Shown in pieces: positions 1-11,404 of a stretch of DNA of 21,892 nt. The position numbers and the translations under genes are program-made. This DNA is from Silene noctiflora (taxonomy: Eukaryota > Streptophyta > Magnoliopsida > Caryophyllales > Caryophyllaceae). Position 1 is the first letter of the stretch, and each line of letters begins with the position of its first letter. The stretch lies in the NCBI GenBank assembly GCA_009801015.1, contig VHZZ01000254.1, forward strand, positions 80,799 to 102,690. The letters are read 5' to 3'. A model generated the notes under the pieces. The model was not told the origin of the DNA and made no database searches. It saw only the letters and a program-made list of their open reading frames with translations.

Positions 1-237
1 GTCTTAAGATTCTGCCACATCAGCTTTCCACTAACTTTTATTATTTCTTTATTGTTCAGACTTACCTCAAACTCACCTCAGACTTTATACATTATTTCTT
101 TTATAAGTACTTTAATAAAAGAGAGTACTAAGTTTAGGGAGATTTCATTTTAAAATTAATTACATTGTTTATACATATAAAACATTGATTATATGACTAG
201 TTGATTTTTGTTTCAAAGCGTCTTGCTTGTGACAGAC

Positions 238-374
238 ACTATCCGTCACAAGCTGAAGACGGATAGTATCCCTCTCACAATAAAGCAAGTGGGAGGAAAA
301 TGGAGCATCCATGTTTGGTGCCACTTGCATATTGTGAGAGGGGCACTATCCGTCTTCAACTTGTGACGGATAGT
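238..374. mobile_element. MITE-like foldback element with nested hairpins
   Basis: Arms of about 54 bp (238-291 and 321-374) are inverted copies with only a few differences, around a loop of about 29 bp. Each arm is itself a hairpin: actatccgtc is followed about 10 bases later by its inverse gacggatagt, so this 10-mer occurs four times in alternating orientation. The arms continue into cctctcacaat. A TA target duplication is possible but not clear. The element has no coding capacity and looks non-autonomous. It resembles short foldback repeats I associate with Caryophyllales genomes; the family is not firmly identified. Confidence 0.7.
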
Positions 375-2627
375 ACCTATCTTGAATGAGAATTTGTTTC
401 TAGCCCTCTTAAGCTGACTTCAAATCTACGGGGTAAAATGTAAACATGAGATATATGATGGTGTACATACTAAAGAGAGAATCTATTTTATTATCCCGTA
501 AAGATTTTAAACCAATTGATAATGATAATACTTGGCTAAAGTCCTTTATATATAAAGTCGAAAACTCTCCTGTCATAATCATTTATCTACCTTCGATTAA
601 AATACTCCTTTTATAAATCGAAAAAAATAAATAAATAATTAATATGAGAAAATAGTACATCTATTTGACTTCTTTTTCTAAATTTAAAATCATCTCTCAT
701 AATTAGACCTGCCAAAATCAACTAGACCCTAATAACCCGAACTGAGAACACGAGCATGATCGATAACACAAATTGACCGAACTAATATGAACGAAGCCGA
801 ATGTCTATTATTACAAACATACCATTATTAGTAAAGAACTTGATATTAATAGGCCGTTAATAATGCAAACTTAAAATAACCTTATTCGAACTTGACACCA
901 TTAACTTGGCCTAGGTTGAGTGTCCATGCCTACATAACGCGACCTTTGCTTGGGGATGGTCTAAGGCTCCAATGATCCATCAAGCATGAATTGAAGTACG
1001 TCAGAAATGTTTGACTTAAAGAGAGTTGGTGGGGCCGGCAACAATAATACTCAAAAAGTCTTCTCAATTTCTCATAATAGGCAGCTCACAAATAGATTGA
1101 AATTATTCTAATTGTTTCTTTTTAAAGCCTGCATCTTGATGTATAGCAGGTGTATGCAGCCATAATTCTTTTTTATTGAGAAAAAGAATATAAAAACAAC
1201 AATAAATTAAGGTGTTGTTTCACAAGTCTTAGTTTAAACGAAAATATTACGGATAATAGGTTAAAGGTTCGAATCCCCCTTTTTTACTATAATACGATTA
1301 AGTGCACACTTCGTACGCTTAAAATGTAAATAGATAATAATTGACGGGAACTCAGAGAGTATATGAGAAAGTGCGTCGCCAGGCAGGAGACCCAAAATAC
1401 ACGGCCGTACCCTGTTGGAGACTAGGGCACTAGGTACACCGCATCCGCTGCTTGCATGCGCTTTCTCTACTTGTTCTTTAATTTCTTTTCTAAAGTTGGA
1501 TTATTTTCTTTAATAATATTCACAACTTGGAAAGATGTTTGGTTAATCTCCCCCAAGTAATTAAGGTTATTAAGTTGGAGGAACCAAGGTCTAACTTAGG
1601 AGTATTTTTCAACTTAAAAATGCTACATACATTGTATTGGAGGTTTCGTATTTTGTACAAGCTAGATTTATGAAATTGTTTGTGTTGGGATAATCAATGT
1701 TGTCCACTAAGTTGTAAACCTATTTTAATTACCGTATAAATTAAGGGTGGCATTATATCGCATATAAATACTTTAAGGGTGACATTATACCTCAATTTAT
1801 GGTGATGGTCTAAAAATGGATAAGCCTAACAAGGAGTGGCGGTTCTAGTGGGGGTGCAGGGGTTCATCTGCACCCCCTTTTCTGAAAAATAAGTACAGTA
1901 TTTTTTAGTAAAGTAACACATAAGTTATGTGGGTCTAGTAGTTATTAAAAATATTTCTTAGTTAGAGGTCATGGGTTCTATCATTGTATTGAACAATTTT
2001 TATTTAATGTTAATATACCATAGCAAGCAGATGTTGGATGTAGCCAACCCATACTCATCTTTAATATTCCAACCTGTATTCGTTTGACCCGTTGAACTAC
2101 ATGTTGATCGAAGTTAAAAGGCCAACTCTAATCCTATCTTTCCCATATACGGATTATTTTCATTTTCATTTCCATTGAGATTATTTAACTAACTCGGGTC
2201 ATATGTTTACCCAACGCCAATTTTCTAAGATCTAAATGATTTCCTTCAACTTTGTGTCATTTTTTTCAAATGAATACGGAGTATTTCATATTATGTTCAT
2301 ATTAGTCTCTTTCATCTTAGTTATTACTCGCCATATATGTTTATCATTCCAATGAGAATCGTTAATTACTACATTAACTAATCATATCTATAGAGTGTGA
2401 TTTTTTTTTTCTTTAAAGGGCTAATTATTGGAAGATATACAAATAATTACTACAATGATTAAGTAAATGAGTTAATGATGATAATAAGCAAAAACGAGGT
2501 TCATTACATAAGCTTTATGAGTTTATGTTATCTTGGACCGACCATGTGATAAGGAAGGTTCGATGGATAATTATTGAAGATACATGTTATATATTCCAAT
2601 TAAATAGATGAGTTTATTTCTTATTTA

Positions 2628-2652
2628 ATGATGATGATGATGATGATGATGA
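2628..2652. repeat. Trinucleotide microsatellite (ATG)8
   Basis: A perfect run of ATG/GAT units, eight copies, within AT-rich intergenic DNA. Confidence 0.95.
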
Positions 2653-4564
2653 GTAATACATAGAAGTATCATGTTTTAATGTTTATGAGTCCAATACACC
2701 TCGGTATTCATGTACTGTCCATGTGATACGGAGGTTTAATCACACCACACCGTCTCTTCCAATTATACATCAATCATCCCATCCATTTGTAATTTTGTAC
2801 GTATCATTAAAACTTGTCCGTCTTCACAGCCAATTGTCTTAAATTTAAGATAGGTTAAATATAGATGTTTTTTCGATTAAAACTAGCTGAACAGAACAAA
2901 ACTAAACTCAACTGAATAATACTCAAATATATATGAGTTAATTTGTGAAAGATAATGTCTGACAAGGAATTTAAGGTCATTGATTTTGAAAGACACATAA
3001 AAATGGACCCTATATATTTGGGTTTATCATCATGGTCTTCATGGTTAGACTTTCAACGCTTTCTTTTTTTATTGCAAACTATGGACATTATTCAGTCAAT
3101 GTATCACTACTTCTGGGTTTAGTCAAATTATCACCACTTTGTACTATAATATGTCCATATTTCTTTAGTTTACTAATTACAAGTACGGCTGAGATTGGAG
3201 AGCTTCATCCACTAGTTCTTTTTAACGTCTACAATTATATGAGACAGTCTAACGTTTTGGTACCATTAGACCAATAGTTGAACATGCTTTAGTAGGTGTA
3301 CACACTTGTACATGTTGCTCATCTAGTTTAAAAGAGACAACTTTTTGTTTAAGCCAACTTATAGAACTTGAAACGGGTTAAACAAATACAAGTAGATAGG
3401 ATAAAAACAGAACATTTAAAGACTAACATAAAACATGACCTATATGTATTTAAATAGGGTACAATATGGATCCTTTATAAACTGAAGACGGATATAACCG
3501 TCTTAAAAAAGACCGATGGTTTAAAAGATACTACTACGTAGTAATAAGAGGGAAGAAAATGCCCCAGTGCGTGAACTTGGCATATCATTAGCCATGAAAA
3601 ATTTGACCGATTAATTTCCCGCTTCAAGAAAAAACATACGGAGTACTACAGTAGAAAATGTGCAAACCTAGCCCAAGTCTTAAAAAGAACGGGCGCGCGC
3701 ACACACACATAAATGGACCTGGAAATTTTTTTAACGGGTAATTGGTAACAGAAAAATGTCTACTATATGTCTTCTGATTTAAAGTTCCAAAATTCAGAAG
3801 ATATTACACGGCAAAACTTGTCGAACCATAGCAACTGGTGCGTTGTTTAACAGTTTGATTTAACCATGTACTTCCTTTTTGACATGCCAACAAAAATTAG
3901 TCCACTAGCTTACAAGGAAATATTATTTTGACGAACACAGTAATCCGCCATTTATCCGCTGCAGAAAATAAAGCATGGAAACAGAGATCCGATTAGGTGC
4001 GTCAAACGAACTCAACTCATGTTTCAGCCTCGTGACGAGAAGTCACAACTTCAAGACAGATCTGTTTCAAGAAAAGGAATACAATGGTACAGTTAAATCA
4101 AATGTTAGTTAGATGAACAAAGAGTCATGGATTGTACACTACGTTACTCAAACCCGTTCAAAAGTAGCATGTCCAAGTGTCATCTTGGCTATTTTGTCGA
4201 AAATAGACGTGTTTTTGACTTGAAATGAAGTGTCCAGGTGTCATACTCATTAGCATTTTGCAGTTAAGTCATCAATTCAGGCGCTGGATTTCCCAAAAAA
4301 TATATGCAGGAGCTATTTACAAACGTAAAAGAGACTACAAGGTCTAGACCCACGGGACTTCTTGAATCCTACTGGTAAATATTTTATTCGCTTAAGAAGG
4401 TGCTGTGTGCACAGCACAACAAAGTGTAAGCTCACTAAAAATTTGCACTTACTGGTCTTCACAAGTCCATTCTTAAGCGAACTGCGGTTCATGAAAAAAA
4501 TGAGTAAACAAATATATGGTTGACAGTTGACACAGCACTGGGTAACCAACATGCCGATCACTTT

Positions 4565-4964
4565 GACTCTTCAAAATATCGCAAGCTTATATTTTTTTCA
4601 TTTTGTTTTGAAGACGTCTCCCTCTACTTGTATCCTTGTTAAAGGATAGGGTTTTCGTGTCTAAATAACCAAGTCATGGCCAGCCCAACAATATTACAAT
4701 GCCCATGTTTGATAACCGTACCTGAATCGTAGTAACATAAACCGCCACCACATTTTGTACTTGAACACACTGCTAAAAGACTCTGAAGATCAAATATGTT
4801 AGCAGCCTAACCCTAGTCAGATCTAGCTGTCGATGATGTGCGATTATAAAATCTTTCCACCTACATATGATGCATAAGTGCGCAACTATAAACTACCCAC
4901 CATGCAAACAAGGACTAGTTTTTGAAATAACCTGTATAGAATGTTGATAGCTTGAAAGCGACCT
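4565..4964 (-). other. Probable epimerase 3' untranslated region and flank
   Basis: This is the sequence immediately after the TGA stop in transcript sense. No canonical AATAAA signal is obvious close to the stop, so the transcript end cannot be placed. No coding similarity is seen. Confidence 0.35.
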
Positions 4965-5179
4965 TCAGGTGCCCAGAAGAACTCTCTGCGGATCAAGTTG
5001 CCCACTACAATAGCTAGATGGAACAGCAGATAGCTCCTGCCTGCCTCTCCACTCTTCATTAGGCTTGAGCGTGATGGGCTTTTCAATTGCAGCAGCCTCC
5101 ACACATAACATATACCTAAACTCTTCATCTCCAAAATCAGACATGATCTTCGCCTTCTTGTCCCAGGGGTTCCATACAA
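4965..5179 (-). CDS. Epimerase exon 8 (C-terminus, stop)
   Basis: 215 bp encoding VWNPWDKKAKIMSDFGDEEF through CSGQLDPQRVLLGT and a TGA stop at 4965-4967. The acceptor is ctacag. LCVEAAAIEKPITLKPNEEW carries the predicted catalytic Glu274 and the conserved ITLKP turn. This exon is downstream of the exon 6 frameshift, yet remains intact and conserved. Confidence 0.93.
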
Positions 5180-8100
5180 CTGTAGATGAAGATATCATAA
5201 CCAAAATGTACCGTGGAGAAGGGTAAAGTAGTCCATACTCCATCGATAAAAATAGATGATTTGGTCGAAATAGGAAGTCATCCCCTTCAGAGTTAAGAGT
5301 ACGTAAATAGAGACTTCAATTATGGCAGGTTTTTTTTTACAAGAGAGGGCACAATAGAAGGACACCAATAATGCTCTCAAGCTATCATGAGCTATCTTAT
5401 TTAACAGAAGAAGAAAGCACAGCTACCATTGACAGTAGCTAATCTGAATTTAAACTCTTATACCACGAGCACATTTGATTATAGAAGCTGATGTGAACTT
5501 CAAAAACAGATTGAGGTTTCCCCATCCAGAATACTACGCAACCAGTGTCACGCTAAAATCTCCAACCACATCCGTAAATTGGCGCCAATTGAGGAAAGCC
5601 TCAAACAAACACCACAGAAACGAGGACGCCCCATTTTGAAAAATATACAACATCCTATTCAATTCATTCAACTAATGCAATAAGAGCCTAATATACAACG
5701 TCATGTAAGTTCAACTAAAGTTTTCCTTTAATTTTATTATAATTGTAAAAAGCAAATAAATGAAACTAACTCTAAATCAACACAGGAGTAGCCAGCGAAA
5801 TTGTAGTGAAGAACATTTAATCGGGAATTGGTGAGATATGGCATGGGTAAAAAGCTAAAAAGAGTTCTAACATTAAAAGCACAAGACTGATGTCATGATT
5901 TTCATCACTGATAAATCTATTATGAGAACAAACATTGACACAATCACTGAGGCAGTGCGATAGACATATATAGCTACTTATAGAAAGCGTATACCAAATA
6001 TCAGTGGTGCATCGATTCAATGAGTGACAGAACAGATGTGTTTATCCAAACTCTACATACCGGCTTAAAATGATGGTCTTTCACTAAAAACTAATAGGGA
6101 CAACTTACCAGCATCGGGTAATCCATCTTTGCGTAATACAAACGTTCTTTTCCTTTCATGATCTAGGATTGCAATCTTAGGAGGGGTGCTAAGATATATC
6201 TTGTCCAGCTGTTTGGGAAAAAAAGGCTAGATACGATTAGATTTTGCAACAAGCAATTGGGAAAAGAAAACAAGCAAAACTCACTTCTCCTTCAAATGTG
6301 ATTGCATCTCCTTGTTCAGTAAACCGCTCCTTGTTCTTCAAGTTGTCAAGGTAGTCCAGAGTTTCCAGTCCTTCCACTCGAACTTCACTGAATAAATGAA
6401 ATCAAACTAATCAAGAAAATCGCGGTTCTGGTCCCAGGTCTTCTAAACTTTGGAAGGCCCCCCAATTTTCTCCTCCAACACTCTTTGGAATCTGCAACTA
6501 TTGTCCCTAGTCTTTTACACTTTAGAAGGGTCCCCTATTTCAATAGAAAGGGAATGGAGGGGAAAATTGGAATATTGGGTGGGAAGAGAGTGCCTTGGGC
6601 GGATATGAGAGAGAAACAGTGGCGTGGTTAGACAAACACAATTGCTTCAAAAAAGTATACACTCATATTAGATTACTTCCAGGCGGACTGACTAATTTAG
6701 AACGCTCAATGAAGAAAGATACTTTGTCACCAAACCACGACCTACGGGAGCAACTCAAGGCATGTATCTCCATGGCAATATATAAGAAAAAAAGCATAAA
6801 GTTCCTTTCGGAGTAGTGTGATATTTTATGCAACAATCAACAGTAGAAGAATTTTTACCTGATATCTGAAACGGAAAGATAGGTGTGATAAGCAAATGTA
6901 AAGGTGAATGGCTTAGTGTCCGTGTTCCTAACACGTGATGTTAGCATCAGATCTCCTCCAGGTCCAAGGGTCACCCTTAGGCGAAATTCAAAACTACAAA
7001 AGACAACAAGAGTCATTTCTTCTGCATGTATAGCAGCATATACTAAAACAAAGAACTGCATGCAAAGTTTGCATTGGCATTTAGAGGCTAAAAACAAATG
7101 CAAAAACCCCATATAAGTATCGCCATCTTCATAGATCTCTAGAAATAACACCACAACTCGGAACTACAAATATACCTGTGAGGCCAAATCTTCAGATCAT
7201 CTTCAGTGGGCTTAAGGATCAGATCTACAAAAGCCTTGTTATTTGGTGGAGGAGGTGGGTCACGATCTATACTCCAAACCCTATTTCTGGCAAATCCATG
7301 AGCCTCGAGTGTTCCAAGATTGCTGAACTGTCCCATATAGACTACGTTAATCAATCACAGGGATAAGATAATTAACAAAAGAGAAAAAAATATGAACAAA
7401 AATATAGAGGAAGTGCACACCTGAGGGTAACATATTGGTATGCCACCACGGATGGCTTTTGGGGGCTTGAATTGAGCCTGAAAGGCAAGCCAAGTATCAC
7501 TAAACGAAAATAGGAATTGGTTTGTCAACTTGTACATAAAGTTATCAACCAAACAAAGAGCAATTCACACAATTCACTCGGAAAGACAAGTTCAACAAGC
7601 TAGCAGGCTGATACCAATTCTGCATGTGATGCATGTGCAAACATCATAACTTAATATGCCATGCCAACTCTACCGTATTAGGGCACCAAAAAAGCTGTGT
7701 ATCAATCTAGCTCATATGAAAGAAGCTACAAATAACACAACCTTAAGACCTTAAGAAGCTATTATTCCGGAGAGAGAACCATACGTTATGAAATCGCCTC
7801 ACTTAAATTGGACATAAGCAGCAAAAAAGCGCGACTACTTCCCAGCCTTTTATAGCAAAGTACTCATTTTTACAATTTCATATTTTACTATTCATTTTTC
7901 CATCCTCACCAATTGCATCCTCAAATAGATAAATTCAAAGAACAGAAATTTTACTCATTCATTGTCTCCTGTGATCCCCTCGCTCCATAAACTATTTGTA
8001 TCTATTCTATTAATGTGCTTGTCTACCTCATTGTCACATTCCATACGATATTTATATCCCTTATTTCCCCTTCCCTCCCTCTCCAATCAGAGTGCTCATG

Positions 8101-11100
8101 CAAGAACCTTCGAAACAAAATGAACTGGTTTAGTGCACTTCTGATCTTCCGACCATTCATGAACCGGACGATGTTCATCTATGTCCACTATTCCCTTCAC
8201 ATTGCATAACTTTCTCAGTTTTGGCATCACGTTGCTGACTCTGCCTTATTCTTGCAGCTTTTTATTCCTTACCCCACCCTCACTGTTTTAGAGAATGTTC
8301 ATGTCAGGAGCTGCCAAAGTTAATTCTTCGCTATTGTTCGGGTTTTATCAGTATATCTAGAAAGCCGATTGAGCTGACAAAGTGAATGATACACCCAAAT
8401 CACACCAACGAAGAAACTCAAATGTTGGATCAGTTCATGAGTTCACAATCGCCAACATCAGCATTGAGCTTTGCAATCACTATCTAACAAAAGAGTGATG
8501 AGTAAGAAAATGAATAAGTTCATGCGACAATGCCACAGCTTGAAATTTTGGTCTCACCAAAGAACTGTACCTCAGATGAGTCAGATGGCAAGTCTGTTGA
8601 GCATATGAGAAAGAGACGGAAAAAGAGAGGGAGACAGAGTATGTTGAACTTGAACATACATCTTCTGCCTCTGTCCTATTTTGTAGTAATGCTAAAAGGG
8701 AAGTCGTGCTCGTTAAAAAACGGTACTGACATAAAATCATGACATCCTTTTATGAGGATAAAGTCATAACATGCGATGGCTTGTAATAAAAGTCAAACTC
8801 ACCTTACTGCTTACAAAGAGCAACTCCTCTCCATGGTCATTCTTCCAAGAAGTCACATGACCTCCATATAGGTAAAGCTTCAGCAGAAAAGAAATATTAG
8901 ATACAACATAGTGTAATGAATATGCACAAATCAGCAGTAAAATTACAGTTACATGTTTTACAATCACTTCCTGATAAGAAGTGTGAAGAAACATCTTTTT
9001 TTTTTTATATAAATTCCTAAACTATGTATCAAAGGATATGCCGAAATGTGATAATAACTACTCCGCTAGTGCTAGTTTTTTACAGATAAGTGATAGTAAT
9101 AGTATTAATTAAGGGAAACAAAGTGGGTGAACTCAGCTAGTGCTCTTTCTGGAAGAATATGAAGTTCCAATATCCAATCCTATCTGAGTTGCTAGAATGC
9201 TATTTGCTAGATACAAGAAACTCACTCACAGGGGTCAATTTTCTTAATATCAGGGAACATTGCCAGACAGTCCTACACAAATATAAGATTTGTCTATCTG
9301 TCCCTTCTCCCCTCCCTGACTTCGACTCTCTCTCCATATTCTAGAACATTCAAGGCAAACAACTTCCGCCTCTGTCCACCATAATTGGATTTCCCTTAAA
9401 AATGTGCCTTTAATCACCTATGCAAAACAACAGTAAAGGATAAAGAACTTGTGAGTAATCACTACACCCCAGATCAAATTACTACCTGCACAATTCTAGT
9501 ACTTAACTAAGCTTTTACAAATGTGACAAAAGATCAACTAATTTCCGTTTGAATGACACGCTGATGCGAGAATCGTTGTTCACACCAAGATCACTTAATA
9601 GCTGCACTAAGCCAGTCATTATTTTTTTTTTTAACAAAATCATACGCATGAGAATACCATTGGTGTATGACATAATTCAATGTGTCAGGAGTGATAAAAT
9701 CTAAAACAGCCATGCTCTAACATAAAGCATCCTGATCAGACCAAGATAATCGTAAGTTTTCACTTTGACAACTTCCAAACAGCCCATTACTTCATGTCCT
9801 AGGTTCTCACTTAGTATATGGCTTTAGGGGGGCACCATCATAGATTCATGGCATCTAGTTCATAGCCATTAAAAATAATGAACTTGTAGCCAATACGGTA
9901 TCCATCGTGGTTGTTGTATCAGTCCCTGAATATAGGTAACGACAAGTGAGGTTGTGACGTAAGCAATATAAAATATGTTTACTAGGTGTGCTAAATCTTC
10001 TCTTAGGACTTGAATTGAGATGATTTTCCAGGTTGACAGCCTCCCTTCTCTCTCCTAAGACCTCTTCTCTCTTATACGGCCTCTTTTTCACAAATATATA
10101 CACCATTTGCAAATATACATGTTTTGCAATATATTTTCTGAAAAATATAGATGTACTCTGTATAAGTGAGGGAAATACACGTAAGGGACAGAAGTGATAG
10201 TAAAAGATGCCGATATTTTAAAGGAGCATTATGTAGCAGGAAATAAAGTAGCAGCAGCCTATAAGTCTGCTACGCAATGTAATTTGACTACTTGAGCCTT
10301 TTTAAACCATAGTCCAATCAGCTTGATTAGACAAAACTGAATCTCTCAATAATTACGAATCTAACTCCACATCGTAAATCGTCAAAATAGAAACATCATG
10401 ACCTTCACTCTCTTTCAAAACAATTGAAGTATTTATTTTCAAAGCACTTCACACTCTCTCATGATCCTCAGTGTACCTTAATATATGTATCTTACAAATA
10501 TATTCACTTCAATTAATTAAAACGTGTAAGGTAAAACAAGATTCTCAATCTTGAAAAATTCAAGAATCCAGCAAGTGATAGCAAAATGCGCGATATTAGA
10601 TCCAATTACCTCGAATCAAACTCCAATAAATCTCAAATGAACGCAGCAATGCAACATAACATCATATTACAATCTATAATAATATACACTCTCCACTAAA
10701 TTCCTCACCATAAATTTCGACTTATAAGTCGTCACAGTATCATATTCGCAACAAACGGCAAATCTTATGAAGCTCAAGAATCCAGCAAGTAAATGGAAAC
10801 TAAGCAAGGTTAGCAAACTTGATCCGATTATCTTAACTCAAGAACATAAACATCAACAAAATATATCATTAAAACTAGAAATCTACGACATATAACAATT
10901 AATCCGAAGCCGCAGATTATCATCATCATCACTGGAATAAAGACCTTGCACATTTCATTTTAGAATCAATAATTTATACTCTACATTCAATTCTTCACCA
11001 TAAGTTTCGAATTTCAAGCGAAGCTCTAGAATCCAGCAAATTACGCAAACTAGATCAGATTATCGTAAATGAACAACGTAAAAATCAACAAAACATCAAT

Positions 11101-11404
11101 AAAACTGTAAAATCTTCGCAAATTACACAATCAATACAAAATCCGCGAAAACTAGCATCATCATATTCATCAAACGATTAAATCACAGAATAATCCGATC
11201 ATGACATCGTTACAATCCGAAAAACGTCGGAAAATCGAAAAATCAGAAAAAAGAAAAGAAAAGAAGAGATAGTGTATAATCAATCACCTCAGCGGAGCTA
11301 CCACGAACTTCGTGAAGAACGATTTTGTCGAGGCCATTGACGCCTTTGATGTATTCGACAGGAGGAAGAGGAGTTCTCCTTTGATCGCTTGATGCGGACG
11401 CCAT
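4965..11404 (-). CDS. Putative glucose-6-phosphate 1-epimerase (aldose-1-epimerase superfamily), 8 exons, frame broken in exon 6
   Basis: Predicted to interconvert the alpha and beta anomers of glucose 6-phosphate; no transit or signal peptide is evident, so probably cytosolic. Coding exons in order: 11288-11404, 8803-8877, 7421-7477, 7176-7327, 6859-6993, 6285-6389, 6109-6208, 4965-5179. All introns are GT-AG. The eight exons encode 317 residues if two surplus bases in exon 6 are ignored, close to the plant family's usual length. Family landmarks: YLYGGHVTSWKND, KPPKAIRGGIPICYPQ, EAHGFARNRVW (His93), AYHTYLSVSD (His170) and LCVEAAAIEKP (Glu274); these His and Glu are expected to be the catalytic residues by analogy with yeast YMR099C. 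The start is the ATG at 11404, giving MASASSDQRR; no earlier in-frame ATG is seen nearby. As written, exon 6 shifts frame and the product would stop after about 195 residues, losing Glu274. Family assignment is firm; whether the gene is functional is open. Confidence 0.9.
5180..6108 (-). other. Epimerase intron 7 (0.93 kb)
   Basis: Bounded by gtaagt and ctacag. Nothing recognisable inside; short open frames here are not conserved proteins. Confidence 0.65.
6109..6208 (-). CDS. Epimerase exon 7
   Basis: 100 bp encoding LDKIYLSTPPKIAILDHERK and RTFVLRKDGLPDA plus one base of a split Val. The acceptor is aaacag and the donor gtaagt. LDKIYLSTP and RKDGLPDAVVWNPW across the junction are strongly family-typical. 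The exon contains no frame fault. Confidence 0.92.
6285..6389 (-). CDS. Epimerase exon 6, contains a 2-bp frameshift
   Basis: 105 bp with acceptor attcag and donor gtgagt. It reads SEVRVEGLET in the frame inherited from exon 5. The conserved continuation LDYLDNLKNKERFTEQGDAI lies two bases out of phase because of an extra dinucleotide in the agagag run at 6358-6363. Family members have room for 103 bp here, and exon 7 joins in phase only if two bases are removed. Read literally, TGA at 6338-6340 ends translation. A dinucleotide-run indel could be a real allele or a sequencing/assembly error. Confidence 0.85.
6426..6570. repeat. Direct repeat plus inverted repeat in epimerase intron 5
   Basis: Two diverged direct copies of about 40 bp (6426-6467 and 6499-6540) share gtccc.agtcttnta.actttngaagg. 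Overlapping them is an inverted repeat with 15-nt arms (6462-6476 and 6556-6570, one mismatch) that could pair around a loop of about 79 nt. This may be the remnant of a small non-autonomous DNA transposon. It lies in the 469 bp intron just upstream of the frameshifted exon 6. Confidence 0.5.
6859..6993 (-). CDS. Epimerase exon 5, second catalytic His
   Basis: 135 bp completing the split Ser and encoding FEFRLRVTLGPGGDLMLTSR through HTYLSVSDI, plus AG of the next split Ser. The acceptor is ttgtag and the donor gtaaaa. AYHTYLSVSD contains the predicted catalytic His170. Confidence 0.93.
7176..7327 (-). CDS. Epimerase exon 4, first catalytic His
   Basis: 152 bp encoding 50 residues from FSNLGTLEAHGFARNRVW to LKIWPH plus two bases (AG) of a split Ser codon. 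The donor is gtatat. EAHGFARN carries the predicted active-site His93. A run of five prolines (RDPPPPPNN) lies in a surface loop. Confidence 0.93.
7421..7477 (-). CDS. Epimerase exon 3
   Basis: 57 bp encoding AQFKPPKAIRGGIPICYPQ, phase 0 at both ends, with acceptor tttcag and donor gtgtgc. KPPKAIRGGIPICYPQ is a near-invariant block in plant glucose-6-phosphate 1-epimerases. Confidence 0.93.
7478..8802 (-). other. Epimerase intron 2 (1.3 kb)
   Basis: Bounded by gtgagt and tttcag. I see no coding exon, clear transposon end or RNA gene in it. Confidence 0.7.
8803..8877 (-). CDS. Epimerase exon 2
   Basis: 75 bp encoding LYLYGGHVTSWKNDHGEELL plus FVSSK, phase 0 at both ends. The acceptor is ctgaag and the donor gtgagt. 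The YGGHVTSW block is the first beta-strand signature of the family. Confidence 0.92.
8878..11287 (-). other. Epimerase intron 1 (2.4 kb)
   Basis: This is the longest intron of the gene, bounded by a gtgatt donor and a gctgaag acceptor. No coding exon is seen inside. The segment at about 9890-10110 resembles one in a villin intron and is probably a dispersed repeat. The part nearest exon 1 is strongly AT-rich. A long first intron is common in plant genes and may hold regulatory elements, but none can be named from sequence. Confidence 0.7.
11288..11404 (-). CDS. Epimerase exon 1 (start codon)
   Basis: 117 bp encoding 39 residues, MASASSDQRR through HEVRGSSAE. It ends on a whole codon (GAG) before a gtgatt donor. 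The ATG context is ATATCCATGG, with G at +4. The N-terminus is short and Ser/Arg-rich and shows no obvious transit peptide. Confidence 0.88.

Larger units (their letters stand above)
1..4564. other. Gene-free region 3' of the epimerase gene
   Basis: No exon or conserved protein segment was found on either strand. The region is AT-rich and carries the MITE at 238-374, a microsatellite at 2628-2652, tRNA-like SINE remnants that I rate as weak (around 1200-1290 and 1930-2010), and short fragments such as aagacggatataaccgtctt at 3485-3504. Reading frames of 80 residues or so here show no recognisable family. Confidence 0.6.

Noticed and set aside
1201-1290. Possible SINE with a ggttcgaatcccc B-box-like motif and following T run
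   Set aside because: No convincing A box, no target duplication and no clear tail; too weak to call.
1930-2010. Possible SINE-like segment (gtctagtagttattaa ... catgggttctatc)
   Set aside because: Only loose resemblance to tRNA boxes, and no ends could be defined.
3032-3277. An 81-codon open frame on the plus strand
   Set aside because: Hydrophobic but compositionally like AT-rich noncoding DNA, with no recognised domain and no neighbouring exon.
3691-3708. cgcgcgcacacacaca run
   Set aside because: A simple low-complexity stretch too short to be of interest.
4886-5179. Alternative reading frame over epimerase exon 8
   Set aside because: The other frame carries the conserved NPWDKK and CVEAAAI blocks and correct splice phase; this one is a shadow.
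9855-10112. An 85-codon minus-strand open frame in epimerase intron 1
   Set aside because: The epimerase exons on both sides join in phase without it, and the stretch looks like a diverged dispersed repeat.
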